Below, piece after piece: positions 8,419 to 17,623 of a stretch of 64,000 nucleotides of DNA (positions are counted from its first letter, which is position 1; each line of letters opens with the position of its first letter). Position numbers and translations under genes: made by a program. The DNA is from JAAYEA01 sp012689325 (lineage in GTDB: Bacteria; Chloroflexota; Anaerolineae; JAAYEA01): NCBI GenBank assembly GCA_036841525.1, contig DAITVZ010000016.1, positions 8,504 through 72,503 on the forward strand, read 5' to 3'. Under the pieces are notes generated by a model, which made no database searches, was not told the DNA's origin, and worked only from the letters and a program-made list of their open reading frames with translations.

Positions 8419-9735
8419 ATGACCCGATCGACCAAGGCTGTCCTGTGGGTTCTGGCCTACCTGTTGCTCGTCCTCGCGCCGCTCATCATCCTGTTCATTG
8501 GGCCGCGCCCGGCGGGCCGCGAGTTCTGGCGCGAGCTATCGGTGGCTTTGGGCTTCGCGGGCCTATCGCTCATGGGCCTGCAGTTCGTGCCCACCGCCCG
8601 GCTGCCTTTCCTGGCCCGGGTCTTTTCCATGGACGTGCTTTACGCCTTCCACCACGGGATCTCGCTGGTGGCCTTTGGGTTGATCATGGCCCATCCGGTG
8701 CTCCTATTCCTCAACAACCCCTACACCCTGCGCCTGCTCAACCTGGCCAGCGCGCCCTGGCGCGCGCGAGCGGGCGTCATCGCCGTGATCGCGCTCCTGG
8801 TGCTGATCGCCACCTCGGTCTGGCGGGAAAAGTTCAAGCTCAAATACGAGCCGTGGCACATCATTCACGATGCCTGCGTGCTGGTGGCCGCCGCCCTGGC
8901 GCTGTATCACATCTTTAAGGTGGACTATCACATGTCCTCCCCGCTGCAAAGGGCGCTGTGGATCATCCTCGCCATCGTCTGGACGGCGCTCTTTGCCTAC
9001 GTCCGGTTGATCAAGCCCTGGTTGTTAACCCGGAAGCCCTGGCAAGTCACCCGCGTGATTCAGGAGCGAGGCGCCACCTGGACGCTGGAAGTGGAACCGG
9101 TCGGCCATGCCGGCATTACGTTCAAGGCCGGCCAGGTGGCCTGGCTCAGCGCCAACCACTCGCCTTTTTCCATCATGGAGCACCCCTTCTCCTTCTCCTC
9201 CAGTCCGCTGGTAAAAGGCACCGTGCAGTTCACCATCCGGGAGCTGGGCGACTTTACCGCGACGGTCAAGGACCTCAAGCCCGGCGACCGCGTCTATCTG
9301 GATGGCCCTTACGGCGTCTATGACATCAACGAGGATGACGTGCCCGGCTTTGTCTTTATCGCCGGCGGCATCGGCAGCGCCCCGGTGATGAGCATGTTGC
9401 GCACCCTGGCCGACCAGGGCGACAAGCGCCCCCTCTCGCTGATCTATGGCAGCCGCACCTGGGAGGACACCACCTTCCGCGAGCAGATCGAGGAGCTGCA
9501 GCAGCGCCTAAAGCTGGACGTCCGCTACGTGCTGGAGCGGCCGCCGGAAGGCTGGGGCGGCGAGCGCGGCTACCTGACCCGGGAGATCTTGGATCGCATC
9601 CTGCCGCCGGACCGGGACACCCGTTCGTTCTTTGTCTGCGGCCCCGGCCCGATGATCAAGGTCGTGGAAAAGATCATCAAGGGGCTCGAGATCCCTCTCG
9701 CCAACGTGCACATCGAGCAATACAAGATGGCCTAA
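8419..9735 (+). CDS. Ferric reductase-like membrane flavocytochrome oxidoreductase
   Basis: 438 aa. Residues 1-200 form about six membrane helices with histidines placed as heme ligands: HH at 78-79, H92, H147, H150 and H164. Residues about 210-310 are an FAD-binding FR-type domain with HPFSFSSS as the flavin motif, and residues 310-438 are an NAD(P)-binding domain with GGIGSAPVMSML and FVCGPGPMI. The family moves electrons from NAD(P)H through FAD and two b hemes across the membrane to ferric iron, oxygen or another acceptor. A GGGAGG ribosome site precedes the ATG. The physiological acceptor cannot be told. Confidence 0.88.
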   Translation: MTRSTKAVLWVLAYLLLVLAPLIILFIGPRPAGREFWRELSVALGFAGLSLMGLQFVPTARLPFLARVFSMDVLYAFHHGISLVAFGLIMAHPVLLFLNNPYTLRLLNLASAPWRARAGVIAVIALLVLIATSVWREKFKLKYEPWHIIHDACVLVAAALALYHIFKVDYHMSSPLQRALWIILAIVWTALFAYVRLIKPWLLTRKPWQVTRVIQERGATWTLEVEPVGHAGITFKAGQVAWLSANHSPFSIMEHPFSFSSSPLVKGTVQFTIRELGDFTATVKDLKPGDRVYLDGPYGVYDINEDDVPGFVFIAGGIGSAPVMSMLRTLADQGDKRPLSLIYGSRTWEDTTFREQIEELQQRLKLDVRYVLERPPEGWGGERGYLTREILDRILPPDRDTRSFFVCGPGPMIKVVEKIIKGLEIPLANVHIEQYKMA

Positions 9736-9774
9736 CAGCAGCCGCGTGGGCTGATCAGAAATGGGAAGGTGCGC

Positions 9775-9870
9775 ATGCTACCTCGAATCCGTGCAGGACA
9801 ACTGCTGCTCTTGACCCTCGCGCTCGTCATCGCGCTCTCGGTCGGCTTTGCCCTGGTGCAGGCCCGCTAG
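9775..9870 (+). CDS. Candidate 31-aa single-helix membrane peptide
   Basis: An ATG at 9775, preceded by GGGAAGG, opens a 31-codon frame ending TAG. The peptide starts MLPRIRAGQ, basic, followed by about 18 hydrophobic residues and a terminal QAR, the layout of a small membrane protein or leader peptide. It fills the gap between the flavoprotein and the sigma factor gene. No homolog is recognised, and an overlapping short frame from 9761 also exists, so the call is tentative. Confidence 0.35.
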   Translation: MLPRIRAGQLLLLTLALVIALSVGFALVQAR

Positions 9871-9924
9871 CCCGCCGCGATTTGAAGCCATTCGCCGCCG
9901 GCAACGTATCAACGAAAGCCAACC

Positions 9925-10530
9925 ATGGGGGACAAATCAAGCATGACCGATCTGGATGTGGTGGCTAGATGCCAGGCAGGGGATGCGGACGCCTGGGGCG
10001 AGTTCTTTAACGCCTGCCAGGACCGCGTCTTCAAGCTGGCGCTCCTGGTCACTCGCAGCCGGCAGGACGCGCAGGACGTCACCCAGGAGACCTTTATCCG
10101 CCTGATCAAGACGATCCACTCCTACGATGCGAGCAAGGGCTCCTTCGAGACCTGGCTATACGCGATCGTGGTGAACCTGGGGCGCGACCACCTTCGCCGC
10201 CGCAATCGGCTCCCGTTGCCTTGGGACATGATGGCCCGCGGCGATAGGCTGCCTGCCGCCCCCGCCGACCAGCCGGAGACGATCTCGCTGGCCCGGGAGT
10301 GGCAGCGAGACATCTGGGAGGCCGTCAACCGGCTCAACGACAAGCAGCGGATCGCGGTCGTCCTCCACTATTACCTGGACCTCTCTTGCGAGCAGATCGC
10401 CGAGGTGCTCGGCTGCCCGTCCGGCACGGTCTATTCGCGGCTCCACTATGCCCGGCTGGCGCTGGAGAAAGAACTATCCAGGCCGGAGCAAGGGCTGGCG
10501 CTGGAGCCGTTTTCGGTGAAGAGCCTATGA
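9925..10530 (+). CDS. ECF-type RNA polymerase sigma factor
   Basis: 201 aa (195 if translation starts at the ATG at 9943, which has GGGGGA ten bases upstream). Region 2 is clear: FFNACQDRVFKLALLVTRS and QDAQDVTQETFIRLIKT, followed by WLYAIVVNLGRDHLRRR. Region 4 carries LNDKQRIAVVLHYYLDLSCEQIAEVLGC with PSGTVYSRLHYAR, the helix-turn-helix for the -35 element. It directs RNA polymerase to a small stress or envelope regulon. Its stop overlaps the start of the next gene (ATGA), typical of a sigma and anti-sigma pair. Confidence 0.92.
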   Translation: MGDKSSMTDLDVVARCQAGDADAWGEFFNACQDRVFKLALLVTRSRQDAQDVTQETFIRLIKTIHSYDASKGSFETWLYAIVVNLGRDHLRRRNRLPLPWDMMARGDRLPAAPADQPETISLAREWQRDIWEAVNRLNDKQRIAVVLHYYLDLSCEQIAEVLGCPSGTVYSRLHYARLALEKELSRPEQGLALEPFSVKSL

Positions 10531-11015
10531 ACTTGTGGAGAAGCGTGGCGCATGGATTCCGGCTCGCCCGGGGCGGCGCGAATGAGCGCCCGCCCAGCCC
10601 GCCGCTCGCCGCCGACCTGCGACAGACGCTGCAGGCGGCAGTGGCGCAGCAGTCCTTGCGCCCCAGCGAGCGGGCCGCCATCCTGGCCGCGCTGCGCGCC
10701 GAACTGGCGGGCGCGCCTGCGCCGCCGCGCCTCTATCGCAGCGCCCGCCACTGGCTGAGCGCGACGGTGGCCTGCGCCCTCACCATCCTGTCGCTGGCCC
10801 TCCCCTGGCCAGCGACCCCAGCAGCCATGACGACCGTGCAGGCGCTCCCAGCGGCCGCGCTGACCAGCGACATCTCGCGAGCCATGGTCACTCAGCGCGC
10901 CACACAGGAGGCGACGGTGGCCCCAGCCAGCACGCCGGCGCCCGTTCTGGCGCTGCACTCGGCAGCCTCGCGGCCCATCCCCTCGGGCACGCTGGATATC
11001 ACCAGCCACGAATAA
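10527..11015 (+). CDS. Candidate anti-sigma membrane protein
   Basis: 162 aa; its ATG overlaps the sigma factor stop, so translation is coupled. Residues 1-65 are a charged cytoplasmic region with LRQTLQAAVAQQ and SERAAILAALRAEL helices, one membrane helix lies at about 74-93 (WLSATVACALTILSLALPWP), and the rest is an Ala/Thr/Pro-rich extracytoplasmic tail. Position and topology fit an anti-sigma factor, but there is no zinc-binding H-x3-C-x2-C motif. I do not recognise the family; the role is inferred from context. Confidence 0.6.
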   Translation: MNLWRSVAHGFRLARGGANERPPSPPLAADLRQTLQAAVAQQSLRPSERAAILAALRAELAGAPAPPRLYRSARHWLSATVACALTILSLALPWPATPAAMTTVQALPAAALTSDISRAMVTQRATQEATVAPASTPAPVLALHSAASRPIPSGTLDITSHE

Positions 11016-11092
11016 TCCACTGGATCGGATCACCCTGGCCAGCACGAGCGGCCGCCGCTCGGCTGCCCCATGATCGCCTCAAGGAGGACAGT

Positions 11093-11872
11093 ATGCGCTG
11101 GGAATGCTTGACCGGCCCCCAATTGTTGCGCGCACGGGAAGCGAGCGCGGGCGTCTGCCTGGTGCCCATCGGCAGCCTGGAGAAACACGGGACGCACATG
11201 CCCACCGGGACGGACACGCTGACGGCCCATGCCCTCTGCTTGGCCGCGGCGGAGCGCGAGACGGCCGTGGTGGTCCCGCCCCTGTATTACACCCACGTCC
11301 GCGAGATGAAGAACAATATCGGGGCCATCGCCCTGGATACGCCGGTGCTGATGCAAATGGCCGAGATCCTCTGCGACGAGATCGCGCGGAACGGCTTCCA
11401 CAAGATCATCCTGGTGAATGGTCACGGTGGCAACCGCGCCTGGCTGCCCCTGATGATGATGGACTATGGCGACAAGGACAAGGGCTACGCGATCTATATG
11501 TACCGCGACAACACCATGGCCAGCATGAGCCACCTGCGCGAGTCCAGCGTCCATGAGGGGCACGCGGGGGAATTGGAGGCCAGCTTGGGGCTGCACCTGT
11601 TCCCCGAGTACATGGACATGGCGGCGCTGGCGCCGGAGCCCGGGCTCCCCAACGGGCTGCCGCCGGTGAGCAGCTACACGCCGGTGGAGTGGGTGAGCAT
11701 GTACCCCGATGCCTACGCTGGCGACGCGCAGCCGGCCAAGGCGGAAAAGGGTCGCATCCTCTTTGACGAGATGGTCCACCGGCTGGCGGATTGCATCCGG
11801 GCGGTGAAGCAAGACGAGGACACCCTCGCCAAGATGCAGTGGTTCTCCAAAGCAAAACGGTCCCCGCGATAG
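11093..11872 (+). CDS. Creatininase family amidohydrolase
   Basis: 259 aa. The family metal site is visible in order: PIGSLEKHGTHMPTGTD (Glu, His and Asp ligands, about residues 23-39), NGHGGN in the middle and EGHAGE (second Glu/His cluster), followed by YPDAYAGDAQ. Members hydrolyse cyclic amides such as creatinine or deformylate riboflavin and mycofactocin intermediates with two metal ions; the exact substrate here is unknown. An AAGGAGG ribosome site precedes the ATG. The stop codon lies inside a bidirectional terminator shared with the convergent SIS gene. Confidence 0.88.
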   Translation: MRWECLTGPQLLRAREASAGVCLVPIGSLEKHGTHMPTGTDTLTAHALCLAAAERETAVVVPPLYYTHVREMKNNIGAIALDTPVLMQMAEILCDEIARNGFHKIILVNGHGGNRAWLPLMMMDYGDKDKGYAIYMYRDNTMASMSHLRESSVHEGHAGELEASLGLHLFPEYMDMAALAPEPGLPNGLPPVSSYTPVEWVSMYPDAYAGDAQPAKAEKGRILFDEMVHRLADCIRAVKQDEDTLAKMQWFSKAKRSPR

Positions 11873-11885
11873 CAGGGACCGTTTC
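11854..11885. terminator. Bidirectional intrinsic terminator
   Basis: AAACGGTCCC and GGGACCGTTT form a perfect stem around an eleven-base loop, with T runs on both strands, between the convergent creatininase and SIS genes. Confidence 0.75.
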
Positions 11886-11910
11886 TTGGTTCGGCGCGGC
11901 CGTGCGCGAG

Positions 11911-12948
11911 CTAGAGGGTCAGCGTGACCTTCTCGAGTCCGCGCGGCTGGTCGGGGTTATAGCCCCTGGACACGGCCTGGGCCAGGGCAAAGAGCTGACC
12001 GGGCACCACATAGGCGATGGGCGAGAGCCACTCCGGCATGGCGACGGGCATGCGCAGCGGCGTCCGCGCCAGAGCCAGCAGGGGCTCCCGATCCGAGATG
12101 GCGATCAGCTCGGCGTCGCGCTGCACAAGCTCTTGCGCGCACCCATACACGTCATCATAGACCACCCCCGAGGGCCCCACCAGGAACACGGGAAAGCTCG
12201 GCGAGATCATGGCGATGGGCCCGTGGCGAAAGTCGGCGGTGGAATAGGGCTGCGTGGAGAGATAGCAGGTCTCCTTGAGCTTGAGCGCGATCTCGAAGGC
12301 GGTGGCATAGTTATAGCCGCGCCCCAGCATGGCGCAGACCTCCATGTAGCGATACCGCTCGGCGGCGCGGATGATCTCGTCCTGCAGCGTCAGCGCCGAG
12401 GCCACCCATTCGGGAACCTGCACCAGCTCGCGCAGGCGCGCCTCGTCCTTGGCCAAGGCCGCTGCCAGCGAGGCCAGGGCCAGCAACTGGGCGGTATAGG
12501 TCTTGGTGGCCGCCACCGCGCGCTCTTCCCCCGCCTCCAGCCCGATGACGTGATCCGCCACCTGCGCCATGGGAGAGTCGACGAAATTGGTGATGGCCAG
12601 CGTCATGGCACCCTGCGCCTTGCTCTGCCGAAGGACCTCGACGATATCCAGGCCCCGCCCCGATTGCGAGACGCCGATCACCAGCGCCCGGTTCAGGCGC
12701 GGCGGGCGGTGATACAGGGTAAAGAGCGAGGGCGCGGCCAGCGAAACCACGGTCCCCGCCATGCTTTCCAGGATATAGCGCCCGTAGGTGGCCGCGTTGT
12801 CCGAAGTGCCCCGCGCGGCGATGACGATGTGCGAGATGTCCGCGTCGGCAACCGCCGCGGCGATCCGCGCGACGTTGTCGCTCTGCCGGGCCAGGAAGCG
12901 CGCCAGCACGGCGGGCTGCTCGTGTATCTCTCGTTCCAAATGTAGCAT
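11911..12948 (-). CDS. SIS-domain sugar isomerase, GlmS-like isomerase module
   Basis: 345 aa from an ATG at 12948 (GAGG just upstream); a GTG at 12963 is also possible. Two SIS domains occupy about residues 30-165 and 190-325: IVIAARGTSDNAATYGRYI and VIGVSQSGRGLDIVEVL (the phosphosugar-binding Ser loop), EERAVAATKTYTAQ, then YATAFEIALKLKETCYL and DFRHGPIAMI. The C-terminal RGLEKVTLTL resembles the GlmS tail. No glutaminase domain is present, so it is an isomerase or deaminase of an amino- or fructosamine-phosphate. It starts just after the end of an ABC ATPase gene and may be cotranscribed with it. Confidence 0.82.
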   Translation of the reverse strand: MLHLEREIHEQPAVLARFLARQSDNVARIAAAVADADISHIVIAARGTSDNAATYGRYILESMAGTVVSLAAPSLFTLYHRPPRLNRALVIGVSQSGRGLDIVEVLRQSKAQGAMTLAITNFVDSPMAQVADHVIGLEAGEERAVAATKTYTAQLLALASLAAALAKDEARLRELVQVPEWVASALTLQDEIIRAAERYRYMEVCAMLGRGYNYATAFEIALKLKETCYLSTQPYSTADFRHGPIAMISPSFPVFLVGPSGVVYDDVYGCAQELVQRDAELIAISDREPLLALARTPLRMPVAMPEWLSPIAYVVPGQLFALAQAVSRGYNPDQPRGLEKVTLTL

Positions 12949-12959
12949 ATGCCTCAACC

Positions 12960-13703
<744 letters not shown>

Positions 13704-13744
13704 TTGTGTTCAATTAACCTTTCCAGGTTGATGGCTATGCGGGA

Positions 13745-14800
13745 TCAGGATCGCCGCTGGCGCAAGGCTCGCTTCAGCCTGCTGGCAAAACCCCGCTTGG
13801 CTGGCGGCGCCTCCTGGTAATCGGCGTAGAGCGACTGGCGCTGCTGCTCGACGGTGCTGCCTTCGCTCTCCATGCCCCGTCCCTCCACGGGCCGGATGAT
13901 GATGCCCTCCTCGGACAGGTCCAGCTCGACCCGGTCGCCGATGTTGAGCATCTCGCGGTATTCTTGCGGCACCTGCAGACGCCCCGCCGAATCCAGCACC
14001 ACGAACTCGCGATAAGAGACGTGTTCCACCTGCTCCGGGGGGCACGCCTCACCGTTCTCATCCGCGCCCTCCACCGCCTGCTCCACCTGGCTCACCTCGC
14101 GGATCGTCTCGGTGCTGGTCTTGCCGTCGCGGATGGCGACCACGCGGTCCACCTGGGTGGCGATGCGGGGATCGTGGGTCACGATGATGGTGGTCAAGTT
14201 GAAGGCTTTATTCAACCGCCGGAAGGTGGAAAAGATCGTCTCGGCGGTGGCCGAGTCCACTTCGCCCGTGGGCTCATCGGCCAGCAACAAGACTGGCCGG
14301 TTGGCCAGAGCCACCGCGATGGCGACGCGCTGCTGTTGGCCGCCGGAGAGCTGCGAGAGCTTGTGATGGCGACGGTCGGAAAGCTCCACCGCCTCCAGCA
14401 ACTCGGCGGCCCAGCGTCTCCGCTCACGCGGGGAGCGGCCCGCCACGACCATGGGCAGTTCGACGTTCTCTTCCGCCGTCAGGTAGGGGACCAGGTTGCG
14501 GCCCGTCTGCTGCCAGACGAAACCCACCTTTTCCCGTCGATACTTGTCCATAGCCGAGCCTGTGATCTTGAGCAAGTCCAGCCCATCGACATAGATCTTG
14601 CCCGCCGAAGGGTGATCGAGCCCGCCCAGGATGTTGAGGAGCGTGCTCTTGCCGGAGCCCGACGCGCCCACGATGGCCATCAACTCGCCCCGGTTCACCA
14701 CCAGGTCGAGGCCCTGCAAAGCGACCACTTCCAGGTCAGCGATCTTGTAGATCTTGACCAGGTTATGGCACTCGACGATATATCCGTTCTCTGTTGTCAA
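13745..14800 (-). CDS. ABC transporter ATPase fused to a C-terminal AbrB-like domain
   Basis: 351 aa. Residues 1-230 are a MacB/LolD-type ATPase: Walker A GASGSGKS at 45-52, signature LSGGQQQR at 151-158, Walker B LLLADEP at 171-177. After an acidic linker, residues 264-306 read as a swapped-hairpin AbrB/SpoVT domain: REFVVLDSAGRLQVPQEYRE, LNIGDRVELDLSEEGIIIRP. The tail is basic (RGFASRLKRALRQRR). AbrB domains normally bind DNA or mediate dimerisation. The ATPase probably pairs with the MacA-like adaptor upstream and the second ATPase downstream; the function of the fused domain is unknown. Confidence 0.88.
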   Translation of the reverse strand: MTTENGYIVECHNLVKIYKIADLEVVALQGLDLVVNRGELMAIVGASGSGKSTLLNILGGLDHPSAGKIYVDGLDLLKITGSAMDKYRREKVGFVWQQTGRNLVPYLTAEENVELPMVVAGRSPRERRRWAAELLEAVELSDRRHHKLSQLSGGQQQRVAIAVALANRPVLLLADEPTGEVDSATAETIFSTFRRLNKAFNLTTIIVTHDPRIATQVDRVVAIRDGKTSTETIREVSQVEQAVEGADENGEACPPEQVEHVSYREFVVLDSAGRLQVPQEYREMLNIGDRVELDLSEEGIIIRPVEGRGMESEGSTVEQQRQSLYADYQEAPPAKRGFASRLKRALRQRRS

Positions 14801-14942
14801 TCTCTAGCCCTCCACCACGCCGCGAGCCAAAAGCGGGGTCTCTGAGCACCGCCCCTGGCCCTCGCGTAGCGCTGTAGCGCAGCGGCCAAGCCGCGCGAGA
14901 TCGCTCCCGTCGCCGCCATGGCCCGCTTCCGCTCAACCGGTT

Positions 14943-16301
14943 CTACTGGCCGATAACGGACTGGCCCCCTTCCAGGCCCTCCAGGATCTGGATCCGTTCC
15001 TCGCCGACGATGCCGACTTTGATGTCGATGCGCCGCTGGCGGCCTTCCTGATCGACCACGACAAAGTTGCGCCCCTCAAAGCTGCGCACCGCCGCCGGAG
15101 GCAGCCACAGCGCCTCTTTTTCCTCTTCCAGCAGGACCGTGCAAGCAGCGACGTCCCCCATGCGCAGCTCGATCGAGGTGTCATTCAGCGCCAGATGCGT
15201 GAACTGGTCGGCTTTGTCCAGTTTGGACTGGGAGCCGCCTTGCCCGTAGGGATAAGGCATCTCGATGATCTTGGCCGGGAACGCGCGGCCAGCATAGGTC
15301 GCCAGCGTCACCGTGACCGGCATTTCCACTTCCAGGTTCTGCATCTCGGCATCGGAAAGCTGCACGGCCAACTCCAGGTTGGTCTGGTCAGCCACAATGG
15401 CCACGGTCTTGAACGCCTCCACCGCGCGCCCTTCCGTCACCGCCAGGGTGGTCACGATGCCATCGATGGGCGACAGGATGCGGTTCTGGGCCACCTGCCC
15501 CTGCAGCCGATCGAGGCTCAGTTGGGCTTGCTCCACGGCCTTGACCAGGTTCTGGTCCACGCCCTGCTCCAGATAGCTGTGCTTGAGCTTGGCCAGCTCC
15601 AGGTCCTTCTCCAACAACTGCACATCATAATCGAAAGCCTCTTTTGCCTCCAGGGCCTTGGCATACGCGATCTTGGCCAGCTGCCAGTTGATCGTGGCGT
15701 CCTGCAGGTTCCGCGCTGCCCTGGTGGCTTCCACGCCCGGCTGCCAGGCGATCCGGTCGTAGGCCGCCTGGGCATCCCCCCGCGCCGCATCGGCCAGCGT
15801 CACCCGGTGCGCCGCGGCCTGGACGTCCAGCGCGGGGTCTTGGAGCTTTTTCTTGGCCAGTTGGATCTCTTTCGCCTCCAGGTTGACCTTGGACTCGGTC
15901 AACTGGCGCTCGAGGGATTGTTGGGCCTGCTCCAGGCTGAGCTGCACTTTTTCCAGGGCGACCTGGGCCTGGGCTTCCGAGTTCAGCGCGCCCTCCATCT
16001 CGAGCTCGGCGATGACATCGCCTGCCAGCACCGACTGGTTACGCTCCACATGCACCTTGCTGACATACCCGCCGGCCTTGAAGGCAAGCTCTTCCTCAAC
16101 AATCGGCGAGACGCGCGCGTTGAACTTGAGCAGCTTTTGGACGGTACCGCGCTGCACGGTATAGAGCGTCTGCTCCGCCACGATGGGCGTCGGGATCGGC
16201 GTGGGCGTGGCCTGTTCCTGAGCAGTCTGGCAACCGGCCATAAGCAGCCCTGCGAAAGCGATCAGGATCAATGTACGTAGCTTTCTGGTCATTATCTGCA
16301 C
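14943..16301 (-). CDS. MacA/HlyD-family efflux adaptor lipoprotein
   Basis: 452 aa; an ATG at 16301 or 16292 can start it. A lipoprotein signal ends in LLMAGC, and a Thr/Pro stretch (PTPIPTPIV) follows. Residues about 70-110 and 280-310 make the split biotinyl-lipoyl-like barrel (VSPIVEEELAFKAGGYVSKV, NRILSPIDGIVTTLAV), between which runs a long coiled-coil hairpin. The rest is the beta-barrel and membrane-proximal part. It would link an inner-membrane ABC exporter to the outside. It precedes two LolD-type ATPases in the same direction, about 140 bases apart; the matching permease is not next to them. Confidence 0.85.
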   Translation of the reverse strand: MQIMTRKLRTLILIAFAGLLMAGCQTAQEQATPTPIPTPIVAEQTLYTVQRGTVQKLLKFNARVSPIVEEELAFKAGGYVSKVHVERNQSVLAGDVIAELEMEGALNSEAQAQVALEKVQLSLEQAQQSLERQLTESKVNLEAKEIQLAKKKLQDPALDVQAAAHRVTLADAARGDAQAAYDRIAWQPGVEATRAARNLQDATINWQLAKIAYAKALEAKEAFDYDVQLLEKDLELAKLKHSYLEQGVDQNLVKAVEQAQLSLDRLQGQVAQNRILSPIDGIVTTLAVTEGRAVEAFKTVAIVADQTNLELAVQLSDAEMQNLEVEMPVTVTLATYAGRAFPAKIIEMPYPYGQGGSQSKLDKADQFTHLALNDTSIELRMGDVAACTVLLEEEKEALWLPPAAVRSFEGRNFVVVDQEGRQRRIDIKVGIVGEERIQILEGLEGGQSVIGQ

Positions 16302-16350
16302 CCCACTCTTGAAATTGCGGCATCACTGCCAAATCGAGCCAGCAAGCTCT

Positions 16351-17610
16351 CTATTGGGCGCTGTTCAGGCTTTGGATCGCGGCGTCCCATTGAGCTTGCA
16401 TTGCTTCCAACCCCTCTTCGGCGGTTTTTCGGCCCATCATGATCTCGTCGATCAGCCCCACGGATTGCAGGGGCACCTGCGTGAGCCAGGCAGCGGCGGG
16501 GAGGGTCATCCCGTATTCCGCGGTCTCTTGGATCACCGCATACAGCTCCTCGCCGGCCCACTTGCGATAGCTCTCATCCTCCACCACCGACCGGCGCGGC
16601 GGCACGTCCCAATCCAGGTCGGCTTTGGTGGCCACATAGTTGAGCCAGAGCCAACTCTCCTGGGGATGCGCCGTATCGGCGGTGATAAAGTAGGCCGTGG
16701 ACATCATGAACGTGACGCGCGCCTCGTCCTGGGGAAGCGGCACGACGCCCCACTCGAAATCCCACTTTTCGCGTTCGTTCTGGCCGCCCCGCTCGGAGAG
16801 CAGCAGCATCCACATCCCCGCTTGCCCCCAACGGACCTTGCTCATCACCGTGTTCCACAGGTCGCCGCTGCTATAGGTGATCACCGGCATCACGCGGTGC
16901 TCGTTGGCGAGCGCCACGTACCACTCCACCGCCCGGATTACCCGCTCGTCATCCAGCATGGCCCGGGTGGGCTTTTCCATGTTGTCCACCAACTGCCCGC
17001 CGCCCTGGTAGATAAAGGCCCACAGGCCGATCCCATAGGGATCCGGCAGAAAGGCGTTCTGAGCGACCAGCGGATCCTCGCTCAGTTTCTGCGCGGTGAT
17101 CAGGAAATCGTTCCAGGTCCAGCCCGCCTGAGGATAAGTCGCCCCAGCCCGGTCCAGCAGGTCCTTGTTATAAAAGAGCACCATGGGATCCACGTTGGCC
17201 GGAATGCCCCAGGTGCGATCCTGCTCGCGATAGACTTCCCAGAGCTTGGGGTAATAGTCCTCCACCGGAAAGTCCTTGCTCACGTTCAGGAAAGGCGATA
17301 GCTCCTGGATGGCCTCGCGCTGCAGCAGCGTCGGGTAATCGAATTGCTCCGCCTCCGCCACGTCCACCCCGCCGCTGTTGATGCTGCGCACGATATTGCC
17401 GCTGCGCTCCACCTCCACCGTGATATAGGGGTACTTGGCGTGAAAGGCCTCCGCTGCCTGCAAGTAGCGCGCCTGCTGTGCCTGGCGCGGAAAGATAAAG
17501 CGCAACGTCACTGGCTCCGGCGTGGGCACAGGGTTGCTGATCAGCCCCGCGCAGCCAGTGCAGCTCACCAGCCAAACCGCCAACAAGGCCAGGATCAGTT
17601 TTCTGCGCAC
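16351..17610 (-). CDS. Extracellular solute-binding lipoprotein (sugar ABC transporter, family 1)
   Basis: 419 aa from a GTG at 17610, chosen because GGGAGGAAGG lies just upstream and the signal peptide begins there (RRKLILALLAVWLVSCTGC, lipobox SCTGC). A Pro-rich spacer follows, then the family-1 binding fold: VTLRFIFPRQAQQARYLQAA, ITVEVERSGN, GIPANVDPMVLFYNKDLLDRAG, and late ESWLWLNYVA and GRKTAEEGLEAMQAQWD. It would capture a carbohydrate for an ABC importer. No permease follows; it lies 13 bases after ftsK and 49 bases before the adaptor gene. Confidence 0.88.
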   Translation of the reverse strand: MRRKLILALLAVWLVSCTGCAGLISNPVPTPEPVTLRFIFPRQAQQARYLQAAEAFHAKYPYITVEVERSGNIVRSINSGGVDVAEAEQFDYPTLLQREAIQELSPFLNVSKDFPVEDYYPKLWEVYREQDRTWGIPANVDPMVLFYNKDLLDRAGATYPQAGWTWNDFLITAQKLSEDPLVAQNAFLPDPYGIGLWAFIYQGGGQLVDNMEKPTRAMLDDERVIRAVEWYVALANEHRVMPVITYSSGDLWNTVMSKVRWGQAGMWMLLLSERGGQNEREKWDFEWGVVPLPQDEARVTFMMSTAYFITADTAHPQESWLWLNYVATKADLDWDVPPRRSVVEDESYRKWAGEELYAVIQETAEYGMTLPAAAWLTQVPLQSVGLIDEIMMGRKTAEEGLEAMQAQWDAAIQSLNSAQ

Positions 17611-17623
17611 GGTTCCTTCCTCC

